NCBI GenBank assembly: GCA_019747455.1
Contig: JAIEQT010000477.1
Span: 1 to 8,815, forward strand
DNA length: 8,815 bases
Direction: 5' to 3'
Source of the DNA: Chitinophagaceae bacterium
GTDB taxonomy: Bacteria > Bacteroidota > Bacteroidia > Chitinophagales > Chitinophagaceae
This document shows, in pieces, positions 1-6,850 of this stretch. Position 1 is the stretch's first letter, and each line of letters opens with the position of its first letter. Made by a program: the position numbers and the translations under genes. The notes below the pieces were generated by a model. It saw only the letters and a list, made by a program, of their open reading frames with translations, was not told the DNA's origin and did not search any database.

Positions 1-111
1 AGTCTCAGAACTACGCAGCACTATGCAAAAGTTTTAGATAAACGTGTTAGCGATGATATGGCAAATTTAAAGCAGAAATTTATCTCCCAACCTTTTGCGA
101 AAAGTTCTTAA
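1..111 (+). CDS. Tyrosine recombinase (phage/transposon integrase), C-terminal end only
   Basis: Frame 1 is open from the window edge to a TAA at 109-111 and encodes 36 residues. The segment begins SLRTTQHYAKVLDKRVSDDM, which matches the end of Bacteroidota tyrosine recombinases, where an (S/T)xxTTQ(H/I)YA(K/R)(V/I) block carries the nucleophile. The catalytic tyrosine would be codon 22-24. The following basic tail (NLKQKF, then about ten residues to the stop) is also usual for these integrases. Such enzymes cut and rejoin DNA at attachment sites to integrate or excise phages, conjugative transposons and islands. The Arg/His/Arg catalytic residues lie outside the window, so intactness cannot be judged. 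A hairpin terminator follows 21 nt after the stop. The family call is firm; which element it serves is unknown. Confidence 0.85.
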   Translation, partial: SLRTTQHYAKVLDKRVSDDMANLKQKFISQPFAKSS

Positions 112-132
112 AAAAGAAAAGCAGTTGAAATA

Positions 133-156
133 AAAGCCCTTATTACAAAGGGCTTT
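133..156 (+). terminator. Rho-independent terminator of the integrase gene
   Basis: A perfect 9-bp inverted repeat (AAAGCCCTT at 133-141, AAGGGCTTT at 148-156) with a 6-nt loop lies 21 nt after the integrase stop codon. The right arm ends in T and a short T run (160-164) follows after ACTG. It would end integrase transcription before the downstream regulator gene, so the regulator probably has its own promoter. Confidence 0.75.
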
Positions 157-209
157 ACTGTTTTCATACCATTATCATTCAGTACAATAATTATAATAAA
201 ATAATTTCA

Positions 210-237
210 AATCACAGTGTTTAATTCCCGAATCACA
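210..237 (+). repeat. Heptamer direct repeat at 21-bp spacing, possible regulator half-sites
   Basis: AATCACA occurs at 210-216 and again at 231-237, so the copies are exactly 21 bp apart, about two helical turns. They lie just upstream of the candidate promoter of the AraC-type gene. AraC-family proteins commonly bind direct repeats with about this spacing, so this could be an autoregulatory site. The copies are only 7 nt long in an A/T-rich region, so coincidence is quite possible. Confidence 0.25.
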
Positions 238-248
238 CACTATACTTC

Positions 249-279
249 TTGATTCTGATAGTTCCTATCTATACTTTAG
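249..279 (+). promoter_or_regulatory. Candidate Bacteroidota-type promoter for the AraC-type gene
   Basis: The sequence TACTTTAG at 272-279 matches five of the six fixed positions of the Bacteroidota -7 element TAnnTTTG. A TTG at 249-251 lies 20 bp upstream, where the -33 element (TTTG/TTG) is expected. This would place the transcript start about 15-20 nt before the ATG at 304. It fits with the terminator upstream, which implies a separate promoter. The elements are short, so the call is tentative. Confidence 0.35.
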
Positions 280-303
280 CAGTCGCTTCCTAAATTTTTT
301 GGT

Positions 304-849
304 ATGGATAATTACACTACTAAACAAAAGATTAAATCAATTTATCGTATGCTATTAGAACTAATTAATGGCAACTTAAGTCATCGCATATCTTTAATCG
401 GCGATGATAAACAATTTAACGAAATCGCAACTATGCTCAATGACGTAGCTGAAAAAATACAAAACGCCGAATATTTAAATCCTTATATCAATCATCAAAA
501 ATTAAAAACACCAGGCATAGATCATGCTACATCTTTAATCCAAAAAGTTCAGGAATACATTTTAGACCATCTGGAAGCACCACTTCCATCAACTAAGGAA
601 TTATCCGAAATGTTCGACACCAATGAATTTACACTAAAAGAGTATTTCAGGAATCTTCTTAAAACAAGTGTTTATCAGTTCTATAACGACGAAAGATTAA
701 AAAAAGCCCATAACTTAATTCAACAAACAACTCTTCCGCTGAAACAAATTTCATTTTTGTGTGGTTTTAGTAACTACACAAACTTTTTCAAGGCATTTAA
801 GAAAAAATACAATTATTCACCTGGCGAAGTGAAACGCATTAAGGGATAA
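304..849 (+). CDS. AraC-family transcriptional regulator with HAMP-like N-terminus
   Basis: This 181-residue cytoplasmic protein is a predicted DNA-binding regulator. Residues ~80-178 form an AraC/XylS double helix-turn-helix domain. The first HTH is around 94-139 (STKELSEMFDTNEFTLKEYF); the second is around 144-178, with the diagnostic ISFLCGFSNYTNFFKAFKK and YSPGEVKR signature. Residues ~12-54 (LLELINGNLSHRIS ... FNEIATMLNDVAEKI) look like a HAMP-type linker, as in Bacteroidota regulators that carry HAMP-like plus PAS segments before an AraC domain. Here there is no transmembrane helix, no PAS domain and no AraC-type cupin sensor. ATG 304 is the only plausible start, since an in-frame TAG lies at 277-279. 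No Shine-Dalgarno sequence is visible. The gene precedes the MauE-like gene by 97 bp on the same strand and probably regulates it and the small peptide gene. The coding sequence is strikingly A/T-rich. The ligand and targets are unknown. Confidence 0.88.
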   Translation: MDNYTTKQKIKSIYRMLLELINGNLSHRISLIGDDKQFNEIATMLNDVAEKIQNAEYLNPYINHQKLKTPGIDHATSLIQKVQEYILDHLEAPLPSTKELSEMFDTNEFTLKEYFRNLLKTSVYQFYNDERLKKAHNLIQQTTLPLKQISFLCGFSNYTNFFKAFKKKYNYSPGEVKRIKG

Positions 850-946
850 TCTTAAAATAAAATTTTAACTGGTGCATAACGATATTCCCAAATAGCAATC
901 TGTTACTAATTTCATTTTCAGAATTTTACAATACTAAATTTTAAAA

Positions 947-2446
947 ATGAAAACTTCCTGTCTTAAAAAATACGTCGTTGAAATCATAAGCTTCTTGTTT
1001 CTGATCCTATTCACTTATGCCGCATTTAGCAAGCTCGCCAGTTATGAAAGCTTTACAATTCAACTCGGACAGTCTCCATTGCTTAGTGCGTTCGCAGGAT
1101 GGGTTGCATGGTTTATTCCGGCTTTGGAAATAGTCATAGCGCTTCTTTTAATGTTCAGCAGAACCCGGTTTTTCGCTCTAACCGCTTCTTTTACCTTAAT
1201 GACGATGTTCACGGCTTACATATTCATAATATTAAATTACAGCGAATTCGTTCCATGTTCATGTGGTGGAATACTTGAAAAAATGACATGGCAGCAGCAT
1301 ATATACTTTAATATTGTTTTTTGCTTTCTTGCGGCGGTAGCAATCATATTATCCTTAGAAAAACTTCCGATGCAGACCAATGTTTGGAAAATCAAATATA
1401 AATTGATCCTGTTATTTATATCCACGCTTTTTGCAGTAGGCATAGTCATTGTTCTTTTTATAAAATCAGAGCAGATCATCCATCAGGAAAACAACTTTGT
1501 CCGCAGATATCCACCATACCTGTACAATAAAGCCGGTCAAATCGATTTAAAATACGGAGGATTCTATTTCGCAGGCGTTGTAAACGATACAATTTATCTG
1601 GGGAATTTTGCCGCTCCATTAACGGTTTTGGCTATAAGCAGTAATTTGAAATTTACAAAGCAGTACAAAATACAGATTGATAATTATAGCCTGCCCTTCA
1701 ATGGTGCACTGGTTCGTGTTCAGCCACCTTACTTTTTCCTAACTGATGGTACAATCCCATGTATATTTAGAGGAAATACTAATACTTGGACTGCAAAGCA
1801 GTTAAAGGGTAACAAGACTTATTTTTCTGTATTCGAACCTATTGATTCTATTACCGCTGCGATAAGAACGAGAAAGCCAAAAACAAAAGAAAGCGTACTT
1901 GCTAAACTCATATTCTCAGAAAAGAATAATCAGCTCATTGCTAATGATAAATTGCTACAGAAACAGATTGATGGCGTTTTCGACTGTGATGGTATGTTGC
2001 GGTATAATCCCGGCACTAAGACTTTTGTTTACACCTATTTCTATCGAAATGAATTCATTGTTACCGACGGGAACCTGAATATTTCTTATCGGGGAAATAC
2101 AATCGATACTACTAAGGTTGCTAAACTAAAGATAGCATCCTTAGCGAACGGCGCAAGGAAACTGGCAGCACCACCTTTAATGGTAAATAAATTAAGTACA
2201 GTTTCTGGTAATCAGCTTTTTGTAAATTCCAAATTGCGGGGTCGTTACGAATCATCAAAACTCTGGAAACAGTCCTCAGTAATTGATGTATATAACCTCA
2301 ACACTAAGACATATGATTACAGTTTCTATGTACATAATCTCGATAAAGTAAAACCGCAGGCCATGTTCGCCTACAAGAACTTTGTTTACTTCATTTTTGA
2401 CAACGAACTGGTAGCCTATAAGTATGATGGCACAGTAAGACAATAA
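947..2446 (+). CDS. MauE/DoxX-like redox-associated membrane protein with large periplasmic beta-rich domain
   Basis: The 499-residue protein has five predicted membrane helices at about 10-27, 48-70, 76-97, 119-137 and 152-172. The first four match the MauE/DoxX-like bundle, including the PCSCGG motif (C104, C106) and the following EKMTWQQH segment seen in Bacteroidota MauE-like proteins. Basic residues at the N-terminus and in the 138-151 loop favour an N-in topology. That puts the Cys-Ser-Cys loop and the whole C-terminal region (173-499) in the periplasm. The C-terminal region has many short beta-like segments (IYLGN, YFFLTDG, LFVNSKL, VYFIFDNELVAYKYDG) and may be a beta-propeller, but I do not recognise its family. 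MauE is needed for biogenesis of the disulfide-rich methylamine dehydrogenase subunit. By analogy this protein may pass electrons to or from thiols of exported proteins. The four-cysteine peptide gene 75 bp downstream is an obvious candidate client. The start is an ATG after an A/T-rich leader. Specific function is unproven. Confidence 0.75.
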   Translation: MKTSCLKKYVVEIISFLFLILFTYAAFSKLASYESFTIQLGQSPLLSAFAGWVAWFIPALEIVIALLLMFSRTRFFALTASFTLMTMFTAYIFIILNYSEFVPCSCGGILEKMTWQQHIYFNIVFCFLAAVAIILSLEKLPMQTNVWKIKYKLILLFISTLFAVGIVIVLFIKSEQIIHQENNFVRRYPPYLYNKAGQIDLKYGGFYFAGVVNDTIYLGNFAAPLTVLAISSNLKFTKQYKIQIDNYSLPFNGALVRVQPPYFFLTDGTIPCIFRGNTNTWTAKQLKGNKTYFSVFEPIDSITAAIRTRKPKTKESVLAKLIFSEKNNQLIANDKLLQKQIDGVFDCDGMLRYNPGTKTFVYTYFYRNEFIVTDGNLNISYRGNTIDTTKVAKLKIASLANGARKLAAPPLMVNKLSTVSGNQLFVNSKLRGRYESSKLWKQSSVIDVYNLNTKTYDYSFYVHNLDKVKPQAMFAYKNFVYFIFDNELVAYKYDGTVRQ

Positions 2447-2521
2447 TATTTTAAACCAGGAATTAGATCGAACACCTGTAGAAAAAAGTAGATCAAAAAA
2501 TAAATTTAAATTTTTAATATC

Positions 2522-2770
2522 ATGAAAAAAGCAAAAATGTTTTTATCAGTAGCATTGTTTAGTGCTGTGGCGTTCGGTGCATTTGCAAACGCTTCAAAAG
2601 CAAAAACCGTTTCAACAGTGCCAGGGTACATCAAACAAGGTTTGAGCTGTGTGTACAAAAATGATTGTTCCAATGTACCCAGCATGGTACTTTGTACAGA
2701 CAACAACGGAGCACAGATTTTTGACAGAACTGACGCAACCCATTGTGCAGTAGATTTGTGGAAATTGTAA
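2522..2770 (+). CDS. Small exported four-cysteine protein, DUF6520-like
   Basis: This 82-residue protein starts MKKAKMFLSVALFSAVAFGA, a clear Sec signal peptide with basic N-region and hydrophobic core. Cleavage probably follows FGAFA (after residue 22), leaving about 60 residues. The mature part has four cysteines (C43, C49, C58, C75), enough for two disulfides. The pattern of a C-x5-C pair, then C-x16-C with an intervening A-Q-I-F-D stretch before a final T-H-C, resembles the small Bacteroidota proteins grouped as DUF6520, whose function is unknown. There is no lipobox and no double-glycine leader, which argues against a classical peptidase-ABC bacteriocin. It follows the MauE-like gene by 75 bp on the same strand and ends at a strong hairpin terminator, so it is probably the last gene of that unit. 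The ATG follows a very A/T-rich leader. Family assignment is from pattern memory. A reverse-strand reading frame across it has no signal or family features. Confidence 0.78.
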   Translation: MKKAKMFLSVALFSAVAFGAFANASKAKTVSTVPGYIKQGLSCVYKNDCSNVPSMVLCTDNNGAQIFDRTDATHCAVDLWKL

Positions 2771-2793
2771 CACTAGAAGCACACCGTTGTTAA

Positions 2794-2829
2794 AAAAAGC
2801 AGTTCCCAATTAATCAGGAACTGCTTTTT
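2794..2829. terminator. Bidirectional Rho-independent terminator between convergent operons
   Basis: A 13-bp perfect inverted repeat (AAAAAGCAGTTCC at 2794-2806, GGAACTGCTTTTT at 2817-2829) encloses a 10-nt loop. It starts 23 nt after the small peptide stop and ends 8 nt before the stop of the convergent peptidase gene. The A run on one arm and T run on the other give a U tract in either direction, so one hairpin can terminate both transcripts. Confidence 0.92.
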
Positions 2830-2837
2830 ATATGAAA

Positions 2838-5453
2838 TCAATTTACTTCTTTCTTCATCCATTCCGCAGGTGCTGTTCCTTTTAAATAATACGAAAGCCA
2901 CTCCTCATATTTATGCGTAAAATCCGCCTGCTGCTTTGCTACCGTTAAGACGTGCCGGTTTTCCGGATAAATCAGCATAATTTCCTTTTTACCAAGGCGG
3001 CGCAACGCATTATAGAGCTGCACACTTTGAAAATAATGCACATGCCGGTCTGCTTCTCCTGTCCAAATCAACATCGGCGCTGTTATTTTATCGGCAAACA
3101 TAATAGGGGAATTTTTAAGGTAGGCATCCTTATTTTCATAAAAAGAGGTACTCATACGCGACTGGTAATCTTCAAAACGCCACGCTTCTGTCTTTCCCGA
3201 GTTCCAGCCCAGAGAATTATACCACATTACTGCATCAGTTATACTGGCACCAACAATCACCGTTGCAAAAATAGTAGTTTGTGTTGCAATAAAGGATGCT
3301 TCATAACCACCAAAAGAATGTCCATGAAGAGCTATCCTGTCAGTCTGTATCATTCCCATGTTGATGACTGCTTTAGTAGCTGAGACTACGCAATCTGTAG
3401 CATATAATCCCACATTGTCCATTTCATACTCAATATCCGGCTCTAAAACGAAATATCCCTGAGACGTAAGGTTCGTTATATTTATTCCACCACCATTGTA
3501 TAAAGTCGGATTAATGTAGTCATGGATATACTGACTCCGCTTTTCATAAATATAAACCACCATCGGGTATTTTTTCAACTCGTCATAGTTGGCAGGATAA
3601 TGCAAAACGGCCTGCAGTAACTGATTTTTTGAATTGCGATAATCAATCGGTCTGGCTTTACTCCAATAATAATTAGATTGCTGGGTATTTGTTTTTGCTA
3701 CGGTCTTAAGGGCACCCGCTTTACCGATACATACAACGGAAGGTGATTCATCAAAATCCTGCACCCTGCAATAAAAATTGCTACTTTCTTTGGTAAAGCC
3801 AAATTGATTAATGAGTTTGTCCGCAAAGATAACAGGCTCCTCTCTTCCGTTCCAGCGATAGTAACCCATCTGCTTTGTTACTTTCGATTTTGCCTTTAAG
3901 TAAAGGACTTTCGTTAAATCAATTAGCGGACTTACATACCCGTCAAAATTCGAAATTCTCTCAGTCACGCCCAATCCATAAGCAAGCCTGAATTCAATCT
4001 GCTTTTCCCTTCCCATAGTGAGCCTTTTACACTTCATTCCATTCAGATCTACCAACCACAAATCAAATTCATCGTAAAGTAGTACTTGTTGGTCATTTGC
4101 AGTCCATCCCGCCACACCATAAGCAGGCTTCTGCCCGGAATAATCATAAGCATCATTTATTACACTAAAGGGTAGCTGCTTAGTCATATTGAAATGCCGG
4201 CCCGTAGAAATTTCATATGCCCACCAATCATTGTCCCTTCTGTAAGCAATGTATTTTCCACCTGCTGACGGAATGATTTCAGTCATATCGCAAACGTGGT
4301 TTTCCAAAAATATCTTTTTCCCGCCTTTCTCAATATCCGAAATGTACCAATCGGTTTTACTCAGCATCGTAAACTGTGGCCTTTTACCCGCCGGATTGTA
4401 GGATAGGGCAAAACGCATATCTCCGTTCAATAGTACTTTAGGCTGGTGGCTGTCTGTTAATGGTCTAAATTTTCCCGAATCGGGAAACCATACTACACAT
4501 TTCGGAGTCTTCTCAAAGCTTCCTTCAACTTCAACCTGCCTGTAAGTCCGCGGCGCACTGCCATTCCAAACCTGTACAATCGGATTGTCAAAGTTATCCT
4601 CTCCTTCATCGGTCATATAAAAGAAAACCCGCTTCCCATCAACAGCAATAGAAAAACGATTCCAAAACAAATCAGTTAGGGTACTTTGCTTTTTAATTTC
4701 AGCATAGTTATTCGCATCAAATGAAAAATAGTTACCTTCCTTTAAGCGATACAGATTTAGGTTTCTGCCGTTTCTGATATCACTATCATCAGGATATCTT
4801 TTTACAAACGAAAAAGCATTCCCTTTTGCATCCCAAAGTACACTTTCAAAAGTACAGCCCGCCTCGTTGGCAAGCATTTTAAAATGTTCGTTAATACCGT
4901 CCAAAGGGCAATAATGCAATGACCCCTTTTCTTTAGCAATAGTATAGACCATTGCTGTACCTCCGTTGTTAAGATAGAAACCGGTAACACTTTCAATAAC
5001 ATCAGTAGCACTTCCGTCAGGTTTTCCAATGTTTAATTGCTGTTTCGCATTTAAAGTTACCAACACCCTGCCGTCATTCGAAAAAGCATATTGAACGACA
5101 TCCGGTAGTTCTCTCTGTCTATTAGTTCGCAGGTCAGCCAACAGCAATTTCTTTTCGGGCAGCAAACAGGCAAACCAATTGTCCTTAGCAAACCTTCCGT
5201 CTCTTCCTTTAGGGAAAGTAAAAGTTTTGGTTGCCGTACTGTTTCGCACAAATAAGGTATCAAGTCCATTTTCGTAGGAGTTGGTATAACTAACCCAATC
5301 TCCCTTTGCCGATACCGTATTTATCTGAAGCGTTCCCCACAAGTGGTAATCAGCTTCCGTAAGGTTCTTTTTGTGTGAAACCTGCCCCATTACGGAGCAG
5401 GAAACAAACACAAAAAAAATAATGAAAACTACTTTACTTTTAATAGCCGGCAT
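2838..5453 (-). CDS. S9 (prolyl oligopeptidase) family serine peptidase, exported
   Basis: The preferred start ATG 5453-5451 gives 871 residues and an immediate signal peptide (MPAIKSK, then a hydrophobic run to about residue 23). The frame stays open to 5513, but those extra 20 residues are charged and merely overlap the SusD 3' end. The middle (about 40-590) is a beta-rich region consistent with the S9 propeller, which restricts access to peptides. The C-terminal alpha/beta-hydrolase domain (about 600-860) has the nucleophile motif GHSFGG (Ser713), acid in TGEADRHVH (Asp802) and histidine in ENRHVL (His834), so the triad looks complete. It should cleave oligopeptides in the periplasm or at the cell surface. 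Cleavage of the signal is ambiguous: VMG-Q suits signal peptidase I, while FVSC-S (Cys19) is a weak lipobox. The start overlaps the SusD stop by 14 nt, suggesting translational coupling and a shared role in peptide uptake. Substrate specificity cannot be read from sequence. Confidence 0.92.
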   Translation of the reverse strand: MPAIKSKVVFIIFFVFVSCSVMGQVSHKKNLTEADYHLWGTLQINTVSAKGDWVSYTNSYENGLDTLFVRNSTATKTFTFPKGRDGRFAKDNWFACLLPEKKLLLADLRTNRQRELPDVVQYAFSNDGRVLVTLNAKQQLNIGKPDGSATDVIESVTGFYLNNGGTAMVYTIAKEKGSLHYCPLDGINEHFKMLANEAGCTFESVLWDAKGNAFSFVKRYPDDSDIRNGRNLNLYRLKEGNYFSFDANNYAEIKKQSTLTDLFWNRFSIAVDGKRVFFYMTDEGEDNFDNPIVQVWNGSAPRTYRQVEVEGSFEKTPKCVVWFPDSGKFRPLTDSHQPKVLLNGDMRFALSYNPAGKRPQFTMLSKTDWYISDIEKGGKKIFLENHVCDMTEIIPSAGGKYIAYRRDNDWWAYEISTGRHFNMTKQLPFSVINDAYDYSGQKPAYGVAGWTANDQQVLLYDEFDLWLVDLNGMKCKRLTMGREKQIEFRLAYGLGVTERISNFDGYVSPLIDLTKVLYLKAKSKVTKQMGYYRWNGREEPVIFADKLINQFGFTKESSNFYCRVQDFDESPSVVCIGKAGALKTVAKTNTQQSNYYWSKARPIDYRNSKNQLLQAVLHYPANYDELKKYPMVVYIYEKRSQYIHDYINPTLYNGGGINITNLTSQGYFVLEPDIEYEMDNVGLYATDCVVSATKAVINMGMIQTDRIALHGHSFGGYEASFIATQTTIFATVIVGASITDAVMWYNSLGWNSGKTEAWRFEDYQSRMSTSFYENKDAYLKNSPIMFADKITAPMLIWTGEADRHVHYFQSVQLYNALRRLGKKEIMLIYPENRHVLTVAKQQADFTHKYEEWLSYYLKGTAPAEWMKKEVN

Positions 5454-6840
5454 TTTGAGGAAGCAAATTTGGGTTAATAAGTAATTCCGATTGCGGTACC
5501 GGCCACAAGCCATCCGTAGTATTCCATCCCGGCTTAACAGGAGTTAAAACAGCATCTAATTTCCCGTTCCGCTGCAAATCAAAAAAGCGGTGGCCTTGTT
5601 CCGTGAACAGCTCAAATCTTCGCTCCTGTAATATGGCATCCAGAATTTCAGTGCCGGTTACAGCCGCAGTATCACCAAGTCCTGCCGAACTGCGGATAAA
5701 GTTCAGGTCTTGTTTCGCATTGATAAAATCTCCCTGCTGTGCCCGTGCTTCAGCTCTAATCAGGTATTGTTCAGCAAGTCTTAAAACTATCGAGTATTCC
5801 GTCGAAGCCGTTGTGCCACCACCTTGCTTATATTTGTAGGCATGGTACCAGGTAGTTGTTCCATTGGTTATGGTCCGGGTCCATTTCACTTTTCTTTGGT
5901 CGCCTGGCTCAAACGCATTATATAAGGTAGGGCTCAAAGAAACCGTCGGTGGCGGTCCTGCATTAAAAATGAACAAGGCACCCTCCTGTGTATTGGCGAA
6001 TCCCCCACCAGCCGCAAACTGCCAAATGGTAGTTTTACATCCCTTCAGGAAAACTTTGTTCAAATCGGGTTCCCAAACATAGGTTGCCGTTTCATTGATA
6101 ACAGCCGAAGCCGCATTGCTTGCTTCAGCCCACTGGCCATTATAGAGGTATAATCTCGCTAATAAAGCTTTCACTGCAAATACGTTTGGTCTAACGCGAT
6201 TGTCGCCAACATAAGCAGGAGTCAGCAGGGTTTCAGCTTGCAGTAAATCTGTAATACATTGCAAATAGACCTGGTCTTTAGGTAGTCGGTGAACAACGCT
6301 GTTTTGTAAATAGTCGGTCGTTGTAATATACGGGCAGCTCCCAAAAGCACCTGCAAGGTAGGAATGCAGCAAAGCGCGCACAAACAAAGCTTCACCTGTT
6401 AATTGGTTTTTCTGTGCGGTACTAAGTCCTGTCGAGGCACTAACTCCTGCAATAACAGCATTTGCAGCATAGATATGATTATAGGTCGTGCCCCACATAT
6501 CCTGCACTGGTGTATTAGCCGCATTTAGGGCATTGTTATAAAAGGGTTCTGCAGTAGTAACTCCTGTCTGAAAGCATTGCAGTTCATCAGTATACTGCCC
6601 CATGAGGTTCGACAGTGCCAATGATCTTCCGCTCAAAATTCCGCTGTCACGCATCTTGGCATAAATGTCTTTCATGGCAGCGGTTGCAGTAGTATTATCA
6701 GCAAAAACCGTTACACCGGTAAGTTGCGAATTTGGTGGTGGCAAATCTACGAATGAATCGCAGGAAACCCCCAAAAATAGAATCAGGGACAATAGTACAG
6801 GTGCCATCAATTTACTAAATATAGATTGTGTGTTTTTCAT
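5440..6840 (-). CDS. SusD/RagB-family outer-membrane lipoprotein
   Basis: This 466-residue surface lipoprotein acts as the substrate-binding lid over a SusC-type transporter. Its N-terminus has a hydrophobic signal ending LGVSC, with lipidation expected at Cys27. The next residues, DSFVDLPPP, are typical of SusD proteins; acidic residues just after the cysteine are known to help surface export in Bacteroidota. A TPR-like helical region contains GEALFVRALLHSYLAGAFG (about 149-167). The C-terminal SusD block includes RLAEQYLIRAEARAQQGDF, ILQERRFELFTEQGHRFFDL and the family's terminal LWPVPQSELLINPNL...GY motif. Length is normal for the family. The gene follows the SusC-like gene by 10 bp and overlaps the peptidase gene by 14 nt, so the three form one operon. 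The peptidase neighbour points to peptides rather than glycans as cargo, as no glycoside hydrolase is present, but this is inference. Confidence 0.96.
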   Translation of the reverse strand: MKNTQSIFSKLMAPVLLSLILFLGVSCDSFVDLPPPNSQLTGVTVFADNTTATAAMKDIYAKMRDSGILSGRSLALSNLMGQYTDELQCFQTGVTTAEPFYNNALNAANTPVQDMWGTTYNHIYAANAVIAGVSASTGLSTAQKNQLTGEALFVRALLHSYLAGAFGSCPYITTTDYLQNSVVHRLPKDQVYLQCITDLLQAETLLTPAYVGDNRVRPNVFAVKALLARLYLYNGQWAEASNAASAVINETATYVWEPDLNKVFLKGCKTTIWQFAAGGGFANTQEGALFIFNAGPPPTVSLSPTLYNAFEPGDQRKVKWTRTITNGTTTWYHAYKYKQGGGTTASTEYSIVLRLAEQYLIRAEARAQQGDFINAKQDLNFIRSSAGLGDTAAVTGTEILDAILQERRFELFTEQGHRFFDLQRNGKLDAVLTPVKPGWNTTDGLWPVPQSELLINPNLLPQNAGY

Positions 6841-6850
6841 AATAATCGTT

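Noticed and set aside
852..868. Inverted repeat TTAAAAT / ATTTTAA after the AraC-type gene
   Set aside because: The stem is entirely A/T with a 3-nt loop and no T tract, so it is too weak to call a terminator. Read-through into the MauE-like gene remains possible.
935..942. TAAATTTT as a -7 promoter element for the MauE-like gene
   Set aside because: It lies only 4 nt before the ATG, too close for a transcript start and leader; such A/T-rich strings precede most starts here (also SusD) and more likely aid ribosome access.
2464..2494. TAGATC direct repeat at 2464-2469 and 2489-2494 before the small peptide gene
   Set aside because: It is only 6 nt, at 25-bp spacing that is not helically in phase, and does not match the repeat upstream of the regulator gene.
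2522..2770. Small peptide as a classical double-glycine-leader bacteriocin or lanthipeptide
   Set aside because: Its N-terminus is a Sec signal, there is no GG/GA leader cleavage motif, and no peptidase-ABC exporter or lanthipeptide synthetase is present in the window.
2506..2809. Reverse-strand open frames across the small peptide gene
   Set aside because: They have no recognisable family motif or export signal, and they overlap a gene with a clear signal peptide and cysteine pattern on the plus strand.
5454..5513. Upstream extension of the S9 peptidase to a start at 5513
   Set aside because: The added 20 residues are charged and would bury the signal peptide; they lie over the SusD 3' coding end. 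The ATG at 5453 directly precedes a good signal sequence.
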